64,000 nucleotides of DNA from UBA6059 sp964351595. Its GTDB lineage: Bacteria > Bacteroidota > Bacteroidia > Cytophagales > Cyclobacteriaceae. Shown piece by piece: positions 1 through 8,417 of this stretch (position 1 is the stretch's first letter; every line of letters begins with the position of its first letter). The notes beneath the pieces are model-generated. The model searched no databases. It saw only the letters and a program-made list of their open reading frames with translations, and was not told the DNA's origin. The position numbers and the translations under genes are program-made. The stretch is from assembly GCA_964351595.1 (NCBI GenBank), contig CAYGOT010000006.1, positions 1 to 64,000 of the forward strand, read 5' to 3'.

Positions 1-49
1 CTCGCTCGGGACTTTAACCCTATCAGTCTACAACATGCATGGCACACAA

Positions 50-80
50 GAAAAAGCGCGCCCGGAAACCGGAACGCGCT
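50..80 (-). terminator. Rho-independent terminator, minus strand
   Basis: Bases 55-60 (AGCGCG) pair with 75-80 (CGCGCT), and 62-65 (CCGG) pair with 69-72 around a 3-base loop, with one small internal bulge. Read on the minus strand, the hairpin is followed by a run of T (complement of the A run at 51-55). It lies about 105 bases after the stop of the cytochrome oxidase gene and is its likely terminator. Confidence 0.6.
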
Positions 81-185
81 AAATCACCAACCTAACCTAA
101 TTTTTAATACTTGAAAAGATTCAAAGTATACCTCTCTTATTTACGATAATTAACGAGACGGGTTTAGCATTATTATGACTAGTTG

Positions 186-839
186 TTAGTAGCTAAAAAG
201 AAAATAGAAAAATACCAGTACCCAGGTGATATCAAGATAATGCCAGTAGGTCACCAGCAAGTTCATTTTTAACTTATGATACGGGTTAGTTGTACCCACC
301 AGACTCTTAATCGGGTCTTTGCTCATCTTGGCGATTTCTATAAAAATCAACAGCAAGAAAATGATCCCTCCTATCATATGGATCAAATGCAGACCGCTCA
401 ATATGTAGAGATATACACCACCTGTGCGACCTTCGAAAAGAATCCCCTGATGCACCATAGACAACCAACCTGCATACTGGCTAATGGCAAAAGCGAGGGC
501 GAGGATTAGCCCAATGCCCAAGTTATTTCTGAGTGTGATAAGTTTCTCTTCGCGAAAAAGTTTGTTCACCGTACTCATCACGTAGCTGGACAATATGATG
601 ATCACAGTGCTTACGACAAATTGCTTAGGCAGCTTGAAGTTTTCCAGAGCAAGATCTGCAGGTCTGGTGGCAAAATTTGCGATCAATAAGAATAGGAATA
701 TAATCCCGCTACCCATGAGTGATAAATAGAGTATCAACTGATAGGGGTGTAGCTTTTCAATCCGCTCCATCGTGGACTGTGGCCGATTCTCCTTATCCAA
801 ATATTTACTCTCCCGTCCTCCTTCAAAGTATTCCATCAT
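186..839 (-). CDS. Cytochrome c oxidase subunit III family protein
   Basis: This is a 217-residue inner-membrane protein of the haem-copper oxidase subunit III family, the non-catalytic subunit that stabilises the oxygen-reducing core. Five hydrophobic segments are visible, at about residues 33-54, 74-92, 107-127, 143-168 and 194-216. This matches the short five-helix form of the family rather than the seven-helix mitochondrial form. Family landmarks are QYAGW near 121, the His-rich helix GLHLIHMIGG near 149, and YWHYLDITW near 198, close to the conserved end of COX3. No other oxidase subunit gene lies beside it in this window; more of the cluster may lie to the left. The start is one of two adjacent ATG codons. 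Its promoter would share the 840-986 gap with divergent mfd. Subunit III is also used by alternative oxidases, so the exact oxidase type is open. Confidence 0.85.
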   Translation of the reverse strand: MMEYFEGGRESKYLDKENRPQSTMERIEKLHPYQLILYLSLMGSGIIFLFLLIANFATRPADLALENFKLPKQFVVSTVIIILSSYVMSTVNKLFREEKLITLRNNLGIGLILALAFAISQYAGWLSMVHQGILFEGRTGGVYLYILSGLHLIHMIGGIIFLLLIFIEIAKMSKDPIKSLVGTTNPYHKLKMNLLVTYWHYLDITWVLVFFYFLFSY

Positions 840-949
840 AGTTGATAACCATTTTTTGATCCTCAGGTTTCAATTAACAACCCAAATTAGACAAAGCCCT
901 ATTATTGGGGTACTAACGGAGCAATACGAGCCATGTACCAATTAACGGG

Positions 950-957
950 TACTTTTG
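950..957 (+). promoter_or_regulatory. Possible -7 promoter element of mfd
   Basis: TACTTTTG fits the Bacteroidota -7 consensus TAnnTTTG and lies 29 bases before the mfd start codon. I see no clear TTG-type -33 element at the usual spacing, so the call is tentative. Confidence 0.4.
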
Positions 958-986
958 CGTTCCCCTAATTATTGAAGTGATATACA

Positions 987-3900
987 TTGAAAGCAAGCGA
1001 TTTAATTAAAATCTACAAGGAAGACGCCATTGTCTCCAGCCTAGCGGAATATATCAAGCCCAACGAGGGCTCCAAAGTTCATCTAAAAGGATGTACGGGT
1101 AGCTTAGACGCAGTGATTGCGGCGGCCGTGTACAGCAAGCAGCACCAAAACCATCTTTTCATACTCCATGAAAAGGAGGAGGCTGCCTACTTTGCCAATG
1201 ACCTTCAAAACCTCCTACCCGGAAAAAATGTCTTTTTGTTTCCTTCCAGCTACAAGCGGCCCTATCAGTTTGAGGAAATAGAAAATGCTAATGTGCTCAT
1301 GCGAGCCGAAATTCTCAATCAGATCAATCATAAGTCATCGACTGGCGAACTGATTGTCACCTACCCGGAAGCACTTACCGAAAAAGTCATCAATAAATCT
1401 TCTTTGCTTAAAAACACATTTTCGGCTTCAAAGGGGGAATCACTTGATATCAACTTCTTAACAGAATTGTTAACTGAGTACGACTTTGAAAAAGCTGATT
1501 TCGTCTATGAGCCCGGCCAATTTGCTGTGAGAGGGGGAATACTTGATATCTACTCTTTTGCCAGTGACCTGCCCTATCGAATAGAGCTTTTTGGAGATGA
1601 GATTGAGAGCATCAGATCCTTCGACCCGTCCAACCAACTATCAATCAATGAGCTGAAATCCATCAATATTATCCCTAACATTCAGACCAAACTGTTGGAA
1701 GAGAGGCGTCAGTCCTTTCTGCAGTTCATTCCTAAGAACACCAAGATCTGGTTCAAAGACGAGCAGCATACCCTGGATGTCATTGACAAATACTACGAGC
1801 GTGCTGAGGGAAGCTTTGATGAAATTCTTCGCGCTAGCGGAAACACCCAGGTAGTGCTGGACCCATCTGCTTTATTCGAAACGGCCAGCACCTTTTCTGA
1901 TAATATCGGAAGCTTTGCTCAGGTTCATTTTGGTAATCGCTTTTATGGGACTGCCGATCATACAATTGAATACCCGTGCAGCCCTCAGCCTTCTTTTCAC
2001 AAAAACTTTGAACTCATCGTCAAAGATTTGAACGAAAATCAGGACAAGGGTCTTGATCTCGTTATTTCGGCTGACAGTGTCAAACAGTTGTCCCGGTTAC
2101 AAACGATATTCGAAGAGCTGGACCCACTACTGCGGTTTTCAGAGCTCAATGCAGATTTAAGAGGGGGGTTTATTGATCAAAACATTGGGCTGCTTTGCTA
2201 TACCGACCACCAGCTTTTTGATCGCTTTCATAGGTATCGGACCAAGTCGAAACAGAGCAAATCCAAAGCACTAACGCTAAAAGAATTGCGCAACCTTCAG
2301 ACAGGAGACTTTGTAGTCCATGTGGACTATGGAGTGGGTCGATTTGCCGGGCTTGATACGGTCGAAAACAACGGTAGGCTTCAGGAGGTAATGAGGCTAG
2401 TCTATCGCGATGATGATCTCCTCTATGTCAGTGTACATTCGTTGCACAAAATATCGAAATACACGGGAAAAGAAGGGTCTCCCCCGGTAGTGAATAAGCT
2501 GGGCACCCAGGATTGGGACAACAAAAAGAAAAAAGTAAAAAAGAAAGTTAAGGATATAGCCAAAGAGCTTATTGGCTTGTACGCAAAGCGAAAGGCCGCA
2601 AGGGGTTTAGCCTTTGATCCAGATGGGTTTCTTCAGGCGGAATTGGAGTCTTCTTTTATCTATCAGGATACTCCCGATCAGGCATCCGCTACTCAGGATG
2701 TAAAAAATGACATGGAGCAGCCACATCCAATGGATCGACTGGTTTGTGGCGATGTGGGCTTTGGGAAAACAGAGGTTGCTATCAGAGCGGCATTTAAAGC
2801 TGTCGCCCAGGGGAAGCAGGTAGCTGTGCTAGTTCCTACGACTATCCTCGCCATGCAACATCAGCGTACTTTCAAAGAGCGGCTTGCGCAGTTTCCGGTA
2901 GAGATAGAGTACATCAACCGCTTCCGGTCTACCAAAGCCATCAAAGAGACGCTAAAAAGACTGAAAGCTGGAGAGGTCAATATCCTTATCGGAACACATC
3001 GCATTGTCAATAAAGATGTGCACTTCAAAGACCTTGGGTTGCTGGTCATTGATGAAGAGCAAAAATTTGGGGTAAAGGTCAAAGAGAAGCTTCGGGAATA
3101 CAAAGTCAACGTTGACACGCTTACTTTGACCGCCACTCCGATCCCAAGAACGCTGCATTTTTCACTTATGGGCGCACGTGACCTGAGTGTAATTGCCACT
3201 CCACCACCCAATCGTCAGCCGGTGACAACCGAATTGCACACTTTTAATGAAGAAATCCTTAGAGATGCTATATCATATGAGCTTCGTCGCGGTGGTCAGG
3301 TATTCTTCGTACACAACCGCGTTCAAAACATTGATGAGATTGCCAATATTGTGCACAAGCTTGTTCCCGACGCTCGCATTGGAATTGCTCATGGTCAGAT
3401 GGAAGGTGATAAGTTGGAGAAAGTCATGCTTAAGTTCATCGAAGGTGAATACGATGTATTAGTGAGTACCAATATTATTGAGTCGGGACTTGACATTCCA
3501 AATGCCAATACCATTATCATCAACAGGGCGCATATGTTTGGGCTTTCTGACCTACACCAAATGCGAGGACGCGTAGGACGATCGAATAAAAAAGCCTTTT
3601 GCTATTTGCTTAGTCAACCAACTGCGAGCCTTACCAGCGATGCAAGGAAGAGGCTTTCTACTCTCGAAGAGTTTACCGATTTAGGGGATGGGTTCAAAGT
3701 AGCCATGCGTGACTTAGATATTCGCGGTGCGGGAAACCTTCTCGGAGGAGAGCAAAGTGGATTTATCAATGACCTTGGCTTTGATATGTATCACAAAGTG
3801 CTGGATGAGGCAATACAGGAGTTGAAGGAAACGGAGTTCAAAGAATTATTTGAGAACGACTTCAAGCAGAAAGTAAAGGCTCTTGTTACTGACTGTAGCA

Positions 3901-4358
3901 TTGAGACTGACTTAGAAATCCTGATACCTGATAACTACGTCTCTAATATTTCAGAGCGGCTCAGTCTCTATACCCAACTTGATAACATCAAAAATGAAGA
4001 AGAGCTAACTGCTTTTGAAAAATCCATTACCGATAGGTTTGGACCCGTACCCGAAAGTGTTGTTGATCTTATCAAGTCTGTAAGGTTGAGATGGTTAGGG
4101 ATTCAACTGGGGTTTGAGCGTATTTCCCTCAAGAAGGATGCATTAAAATGCTATTTTCCACCCTCGGAAAGAGAGGACTACTTTAAGTCTGACACCTTTG
4201 GACATATACTCACCTATGTTCAGCTACATGCCAAAAAGTGTAGAATGAAGGACATCAAGAATCGACTTATCCTTATCATTAGTGATATCGAAGAAATCGA
4301 TTCTGCCATAAAAGAGCTACAAATGATCACAAAAGAATCTGAGGTCGCAATACAATAA
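987..4358 (+). CDS. mfd: Transcription-repair coupling factor Mfd
   Basis: Mfd is the cytoplasmic DNA translocase that pushes stalled RNA polymerase off damaged DNA and recruits UvrA. At 1123 residues it is of normal length. The N-terminal third is the UvrB-like, UvrA-binding region. The RNA polymerase-interacting CarD-like domain starts near residue 435 (GDFVVHVDYGVGRFAG). The RecG-type helicase motor follows, with Walker A GDVGFGKTE near 590, the DEEQ box near 688 and TATPIPRTL near 714. Helicase motifs continue to the GRVGRS region, and the TRCF C-terminal domain fills roughly residues 970-1080. The reading frame opens with TTG at 987; no better in-frame ATG precedes the conserved N-terminus. 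It is transcribed divergently from the oxidase subunit gene and nothing is closely coupled to it downstream. Confidence 0.97.
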   Translation: MKASDLIKIYKEDAIVSSLAEYIKPNEGSKVHLKGCTGSLDAVIAAAVYSKQHQNHLFILHEKEEAAYFANDLQNLLPGKNVFLFPSSYKRPYQFEEIENANVLMRAEILNQINHKSSTGELIVTYPEALTEKVINKSSLLKNTFSASKGESLDINFLTELLTEYDFEKADFVYEPGQFAVRGGILDIYSFASDLPYRIELFGDEIESIRSFDPSNQLSINELKSINIIPNIQTKLLEERRQSFLQFIPKNTKIWFKDEQHTLDVIDKYYERAEGSFDEILRASGNTQVVLDPSALFETASTFSDNIGSFAQVHFGNRFYGTADHTIEYPCSPQPSFHKNFELIVKDLNENQDKGLDLVISADSVKQLSRLQTIFEELDPLLRFSELNADLRGGFIDQNIGLLCYTDHQLFDRFHRYRTKSKQSKSKALTLKELRNLQTGDFVVHVDYGVGRFAGLDTVENNGRLQEVMRLVYRDDDLLYVSVHSLHKISKYTGKEGSPPVVNKLGTQDWDNKKKKVKKKVKDIAKELIGLYAKRKAARGLAFDPDGFLQAELESSFIYQDTPDQASATQDVKNDMEQPHPMDRLVCGDVGFGKTEVAIRAAFKAVAQGKQVAVLVPTTILAMQHQRTFKERLAQFPVEIEYINRFRSTKAIKETLKRLKAGEVNILIGTHRIVNKDVHFKDLGLLVIDEEQKFGVKVKEKLREYKVNVDTLTLTATPIPRTLHFSLMGARDLSVIATPPPNRQPVTTELHTFNEEILRDAISYELRRGGQVFFVHNRVQNIDEIANIVHKLVPDARIGIAHGQMEGDKLEKVMLKFIEGEYDVLVSTNIIESGLDIPNANTIIINRAHMFGLSDLHQMRGRVGRSNKKAFCYLLSQPTASLTSDARKRLSTLEEFTDLGDGFKVAMRDLDIRGAGNLLGGEQSGFINDLGFDMYHKVLDEAIQELKETEFKELFENDFKQKVKALVTDCSIETDLEILIPDNYVSNISERLSLYTQLDNIKNEEELTAFEKSITDRFGPVPESVVDLIKSVRLRWLGIQLGFERISLKKDALKCYFPPSEREDYFKSDTFGHILTYVQLHAKKCRMKDIKNRLILIISDIEEIDSAIKELQMITKESEVAIQ

Positions 4359-4507
4359 ATGGCCTGATATTCAATTAATAAGGTACCTCCTATTTGATTT
4401 ACAGTGCAAAGTTTTATTTTTAGGGGTTGATAAATTTAATTTGAATGTCCATCTTGGGGCAGAATGAATGAAATGACGGTGTAATCCGATTAAAATTTGA
4501 ACAGGTT

Positions 4508-5725
4508 ATGAAAAATTTTGTGAGATCGTTAAACGCAGCTGTGATGGGTATTGCACTCTCGACGCTCGTTTATTCTTGTGGGCTTCTCGGAGGTGGTTCC
4601 GGACAACCTACGAGCTCAACACCCGGTAAGTCTAGTACCTCAACAGGTCTGGAATACAATGAAGAAGGGGGTTTTGAGGTGAATGACTACAGAGGTCAGC
4701 CCGAAGGACCCAACTTGGTCTATATCGAAGGTGGACGAACAGTCTTAGGTAGTTTCGAAGAAGATGTAATGCAGACGCGTGACAATATCGAAAGAACCGT
4801 GACTGTTGCTTCATTCTACATGGATGAAACTGAAGTAGCCAATATCCACTGGTTGGAATATCTGTACTATGTGCAATTGGACAGTTCTGAAGAATTTTAC
4901 CAGAGCGCTATTCCAGATAGCACAGTGTGGGCCAAAGAACTTGCATATAACACTCCTTACGTAGATCATTATTTGAGATATCCTGGCTTTAGGTTTTATC
5001 CTGTAGTTGGGGTGAATTGGTTACAAGCCAATGACTATTCAAATTGGAGAACGACTACTGTAAACTTGAAATTGGCCGAAGACGCTGGTCTTGAGGAGTA
5101 CTCACTTGCAGAAAGCGGAAATCAGAGAATTCCACTGGAAACTGGTGTTGTTCTTCCTAACTACAGATTGCCAACTGAAGCAGAGTGGGAATATGCCGCT
5201 CAAGCATTGATAGGAACTCAGTGGCTTGATGAAAACCAAACTCACAGAAGACTTTATCCATGGGACGGTCACGCATTGAGAAATCCTTATGGAAAAAAAA
5301 TGGGTTACTTCCTGGCCAATTTCAAAAGAGGTCGTGGTGACTATGCGGGTATTGCTGGTAAGCTGAATGACGGTGCAATGATCACCACATATATCTATGA
5401 TTACCCACCGAATGATTTCGGACTTTATAATATGGCAGGAAATGTGAATGAGTGGGTACAGGATTTGTACAGACCACTTTCATTCCAGGATTTTGAAGAT
5501 CTGAACCCTGTGAGGGTAAATGATTTCCTTGATTCGGAAAGAGGATATGATGCAGAGGGATATAACTCACTGATCACAAATACGATTAGGGTGTACAAAG
5601 GTGGTTCATGGAAAGACGTAGCTTACTGGATGTCTCCAGGTACAAGAAGGTTTATTGAGCAGGACTCATCTACCGCGACTATCGGTTTCAGATGTGCAAT
5701 GATCCAGGCTGGAACTAATTACTAA
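4508..5725 (+). CDS. gldJ: Gliding motility lipoprotein GldJ
   Basis: GldJ is an outer-membrane-associated lipoprotein needed for Bacteroidota gliding motility and for the type IX secretion machinery. The protein is 405 residues. It has a short signal peptide ending in a lipobox (VYSC, lipidated Cys24), then a Ser/Thr/Gly-rich linker, and then a formylglycine-generating-enzyme-like (SUMF1) fold from about residue 68 to the end. Family hallmarks are GPNLVYIEGG, SFYMDETEVAN, YPVVGVNWLQA, YRLPTEAEWEYAA, MAGNVNEWVQD and the closing TIGFRCA. The segment EYNEEGGFEV before the domain is typical of GldJ rather than GldK. It stands alone between mfd and a comF-like gene and ends in a strong terminator, so it is probably monocistronic. 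No other gld or por gene is in this window. Confidence 0.88.
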   Translation: MKNFVRSLNAAVMGIALSTLVYSCGLLGGGSGQPTSSTPGKSSTSTGLEYNEEGGFEVNDYRGQPEGPNLVYIEGGRTVLGSFEEDVMQTRDNIERTVTVASFYMDETEVANIHWLEYLYYVQLDSSEEFYQSAIPDSTVWAKELAYNTPYVDHYLRYPGFRFYPVVGVNWLQANDYSNWRTTTVNLKLAEDAGLEEYSLAESGNQRIPLETGVVLPNYRLPTEAEWEYAAQALIGTQWLDENQTHRRLYPWDGHALRNPYGKKMGYFLANFKRGRGDYAGIAGKLNDGAMITTYIYDYPPNDFGLYNMAGNVNEWVQDLYRPLSFQDFEDLNPVRVNDFLDSERGYDAEGYNSLITNTIRVYKGGSWKDVAYWMSPGTRRFIEQDSSTATIGFRCAMIQAGTNY

Positions 5726-5747
5726 AAGAAATTATCCTTTCAAGGAT

Positions 5748-5779
5748 AAGGCCGCTCTTAAAAGGAGCGGCCTTTTTTA
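5748..5779. terminator. Rho-independent terminator between gldJ and comF-like gene
   Basis: AAGGCCGCTC at 5748-5757 pairs with GAGCGGCCTT at 5765-5774 around a 7-base loop and is followed by T6. The two genes converge here, and the T run reaches into the stop codon of the minus-strand gene. The hairpin can therefore serve both directions. Confidence 0.85.
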
Positions 5780-6457
5780 TTGTCCGGACGCCAAGGCACA
5801 AACGCTAATTGCTCTAGGTTTGGCTCGCCATAGGCAATTGACGGCTGACTCGACCGTGGCTCCTGTGGTAATCACATCATCCAAAATTAGTACATGCTTT
5901 TCCGTTAGGTCCACATTGTCGCCCAGCTCAAATATTTGTTGTGTACTAGTCCACCTCTCGGACATGCCCTTTTGAGTTTGGGTCTGAGTGTAGACGGTTC
6001 TTTTAAGTAAACATGGGGAATGTTCTGTCTGAAGAGCTTCGGTAAGACCTTCAGTAATTTTCTCACTTTGATTGTACCCTCTTCTTTTCAATTTGAGTGG
6101 ATGCAGGGGAATTGGAGCTATTATATCGAAAGTGTTTTCCATACCAGCAATTGAGAGCTCTTCACCAAACCATCTACCGACCAGGACGCCTACCTCACTA
6201 TTGCCGTTGTATTTCAGGTCTTTAAGAATTTTCTGAGCTATTCCCTTCCTATAGTACTTGAGATAGGCAAATGCATGATTAACATTGCAGGTATTTCTTA
6301 GTTTCTGTGCGATGGGGTTTTCGAGGTTATTGTGATAGTTAGTCAGTGGAAGACTCAATCTGCAGGGTAGACAGATGTGCTCTTCTACGCTATTGAGCGA
6401 TCTATCACAGGATAGACATACCCTCGGATAAAATAAGCTTACAAATTCTTTCCACAT
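5777..6457 (-). CDS. ComF family phosphoribosyltransferase-like protein
   Basis: This 226-residue cytoplasmic protein belongs to the ComF/GntX family, linked in other bacteria to DNA uptake and use of external DNA. The N-terminus has a four-cysteine zinc-finger-like motif (Cys14, Cys17, Cys29, Cys32). The C-terminal half is a type I phosphoribosyltransferase fold with the PRPP loop VLILDDVITTGATVES at about residues 188-203. The middle carries PIPLHPLKLKRRGYNQS, the second family signature. It converges with gldJ across a shared terminator and diverges from the AhpD-like gene, with only 27 bases between the two starts. No competence operon is visible nearby, so its role here is uncertain even though the family assignment is firm. 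Confidence 0.88.
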   Translation of the reverse strand: MWKEFVSLFYPRVCLSCDRSLNSVEEHICLPCRLSLPLTNYHNNLENPIAQKLRNTCNVNHAFAYLKYYRKGIAQKILKDLKYNGNSEVGVLVGRWFGEELSIAGMENTFDIIAPIPLHPLKLKRRGYNQSEKITEGLTEALQTEHSPCLLKRTVYTQTQTQKGMSERWTSTQQIFELGDNVDLTEKHVLILDDVITTGATVESAVNCLWRAKPRAISVCALASGQ

Positions 6458-6484
6458 GATTACTTTTAACGAAAATGTAACGCC

Positions 6485-6832
6485 ATGAGCCTAATCAAAG
6501 AGTTCAACAACTATAGAAGCAGGATGAATGAACGCATACTTGCCTCAAATAATAAGATAATAAAAAGAATTTTCAACCTGGATACAAATGCCTTTGAATC
6601 AGGAGCATTACCCATAAAGACAAAAGAGCTCATAGGCCTGTCAAATAGCATGGTACTAAGGTGTGACGATTGTGTAAAATATCACCTTGGGAAATGCCAT
6701 GAACACGGTGCGAGCCGGGCGGAGATCGAGGAAGTGTTTTCGATCGCAACACTTATTGGTGGTACTATCGTCATTCCCCATTTAAGGAGAGCTGTAGAGT
6801 TTTGGGATGAACTAGAGGCCCAAAATGCTTAA
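6485..6832 (+). CDS. Carboxymuconolactone decarboxylase / AhpD-like protein
   Basis: This is a 115-residue all-helical protein of the carboxymuconolactone decarboxylase family. The central motif has Cys60-Asp-Asp-Cys63 followed by His67, which is the redox CxxC-x3-H arrangement of AhpD-type alkylhydroperoxidases. A disulphide-reductase or peroxidase activity is therefore more likely than a decarboxylase one. It begins a tight plus-strand run: the next gene starts 8 bases before its stop, and the solute-binding lipoprotein gene follows with a similar overlap. Translational coupling is likely. The substrate cannot be told from the sequence. Confidence 0.85.
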   Translation: MSLIKEFNNYRSRMNERILASNNKIIKRIFNLDTNAFESGALPIKTKELIGLSNSMVLRCDDCVKYHLGKCHEHGASRAEIEEVFSIATLIGGTIVIPHLRRAVEFWDELEAQNA

Positions 6833-7178
6833 AAAAGACCTGGAAATGGACAGAAGTTGGCAGCAACTGCTTGCCAAAATCGGAAGGACACTTGGAAAAA
6901 AGCCTGGAGACCTTAATGCTGTGCTGTTTCTCATTGGTGTACAGGAATTAGGAAAGGGTCCGAAAAACTTCTCTAAGGAAGAGAAGCAAGACCTGATGCA
7001 CATAGCTATTTGTAAACTGATGAGCCTATCCGGCTATTATGAGCTTGAGGGGCTAGATGAAAACGGATGGCCTCACTGGAAACTCGTGCGAAAACTTCCC
7101 CATTTTGATCTTCTGGAGCAAGAGAAGCTGCTCAAGATGCAAGCCATAGAGTATTTCGAAAATGAAATTCAGTTGTGA
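6825..7178 (+). CDS. Conserved hypothetical protein
   Basis: This is a 117-residue soluble protein with no signal peptide or membrane segment and no family I can name. It contains a WPHWKLVRKLPHFDLLEQE stretch near the C-terminus and a mostly helical, charged composition. It overlaps the upstream AhpD-like gene by 8 bases and the downstream lipoprotein gene by 4 (GTGA overlap). This supports it being a genuine, co-translated gene rather than a chance frame. Confidence 0.7.
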   Translation: MLKKDLEMDRSWQQLLAKIGRTLGKKPGDLNAVLFLIGVQELGKGPKNFSKEEKQDLMHIAICKLMSLSGYYELEGLDENGWPHWKLVRKLPHFDLLEQEKLLKMQAIEYFENEIQL

Positions 7179-8416
7179 GTAGATTCATTAAAGCAGTGCT
7201 GGTTTTATTATTTCTTGTCTCGTGTGGAGAAGGAGAAAAAAAGGTCATTCAATCTGATGACCGCTATGGTGGAATCTTACACATTAATGTTCCGGATAAT
7301 ATTTACACGCTCATTCCGAGTAAGATTACCAACGAATCAGAATGGTTTATTGCCAGACAGGTATATGAGACCATAGTAAATAATGATGCCAACCAGATCG
7401 TCCCAAATCGCGGTTTGCTAGGGGCGATACGGCAAGTTCATCCCGATACTATCCAGTATCAATTTCGAAAAGACGTCCTTTTTTCAAACGGAAATCAGTT
7501 AGATTCTGTTGCTATTGGGGAATGGGTTAAGCATTTGAAAATCAGTGGGTTAGATTGTGATTTTCAAACTTCATCAAAGAGTCTAATCGTTCACATGACC
7601 AGTATTGAGCAGGCCAACACAGTGCTAAGCGAAAGAAATAGCTATCTCTACAGCATTGCCGATGGTATTCCGGTAGGTACAGGACCGTTTGCACTCAGGT
7701 CTATTAACGAGGACATCTCGATTGATCTAGAAAAGAACCTCAACTATCACGACCAATCACTGCCATATCTGGAAGGGGTGGAGGTAAGGATGATCAAGAC
7801 AAAAGATACGGAAATAGGAGAGTTCATTAATGGATCCCTTGATCTTATCAGGCTTAGTCCGCTCCATAGGCTGCAGTTCGAAAATATGCTGTCGCTAGAC
7901 AATCATCCAAACTATCAACTACGCGCTACTAATGAGAAAGCCTATTGCTTTGCGCTCGTCTCTAATATGGACTCAATTGAAGCCTATCAGCTCGGAAAGG
8001 TCTTGAATAGTCAGCCTACTGTATTTGATATGACCAAAAAACCAAGGCCATTGGCCTTTCCTAACTTATCTCAAGCGAAAATTACTCAAGACCTGGGTGT
8101 AGATTCTGATAAGTCCATATTTAGCCAATTAACCATCGAAAGTCTTATTGAGCAAGGCATATCCTTGAATGCCATAGATCAGAACTTGGGTGATCAAAAA
8201 TCTATTTTTTTGACCACAGGAGAGCTTGGAGTCGATGGAACCCCGCGCATTGAAGCCCCTGCTGAGATCCTGAATGCCACCGACTATCTAATAATCCTTA
8301 ACTCATGGAGTGGGTTAGCCGTTTACCAGTATTACTTAAAAACTGAAGATCAAACAGATAGGGGTATGATTGATCTGAAATCTGTTTATTTTAAGCGACC
8401 TATTAAACTGGAGTGA
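7175..8416 (+). CDS. ABC-type oligopeptide/nickel-like solute-binding lipoprotein (family 5)
   Basis: This 413-residue lipoprotein has a short signal peptide and lipobox (LVSC, lipidated Cys17). The mature part matches extracellular solute-binding proteins of family 5 (DppA/OppA/NikA): GILHINVPDNIYTLIP near the start, VYETIVNN, YQFRKDVLFSNG, and GTGPFALRS near residue 170. It is clearly shorter than the 500-600 residues usual for the family, and the C-terminal lobe seems reduced. No permease or ATPase genes are nearby, so it is an orphan binding protein. It could act as a sensor or scavenger, or work with a transporter encoded elsewhere. It starts with GTG overlapping the previous stop and is followed 1 base later by the DUF4175 gene. 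Confidence 0.8.
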   Translation: MSRFIKAVLVLLFLVSCGEGEKKVIQSDDRYGGILHINVPDNIYTLIPSKITNESEWFIARQVYETIVNNDANQIVPNRGLLGAIRQVHPDTIQYQFRKDVLFSNGNQLDSVAIGEWVKHLKISGLDCDFQTSSKSLIVHMTSIEQANTVLSERNSYLYSIADGIPVGTGPFALRSINEDISIDLEKNLNYHDQSLPYLEGVEVRMIKTKDTEIGEFINGSLDLIRLSPLHRLQFENMLSLDNHPNYQLRATNEKAYCFALVSNMDSIEAYQLGKVLNSQPTVFDMTKKPRPLAFPNLSQAKITQDLGVDSDKSIFSQLTIESLIEQGISLNAIDQNLGDQKSIFLTTGELGVDGTPRIEAPAEILNATDYLIILNSWSGLAVYQYYLKTEDQTDRGMIDLKSVYFKRPIKLE

Positions 8417-8417
8417 G

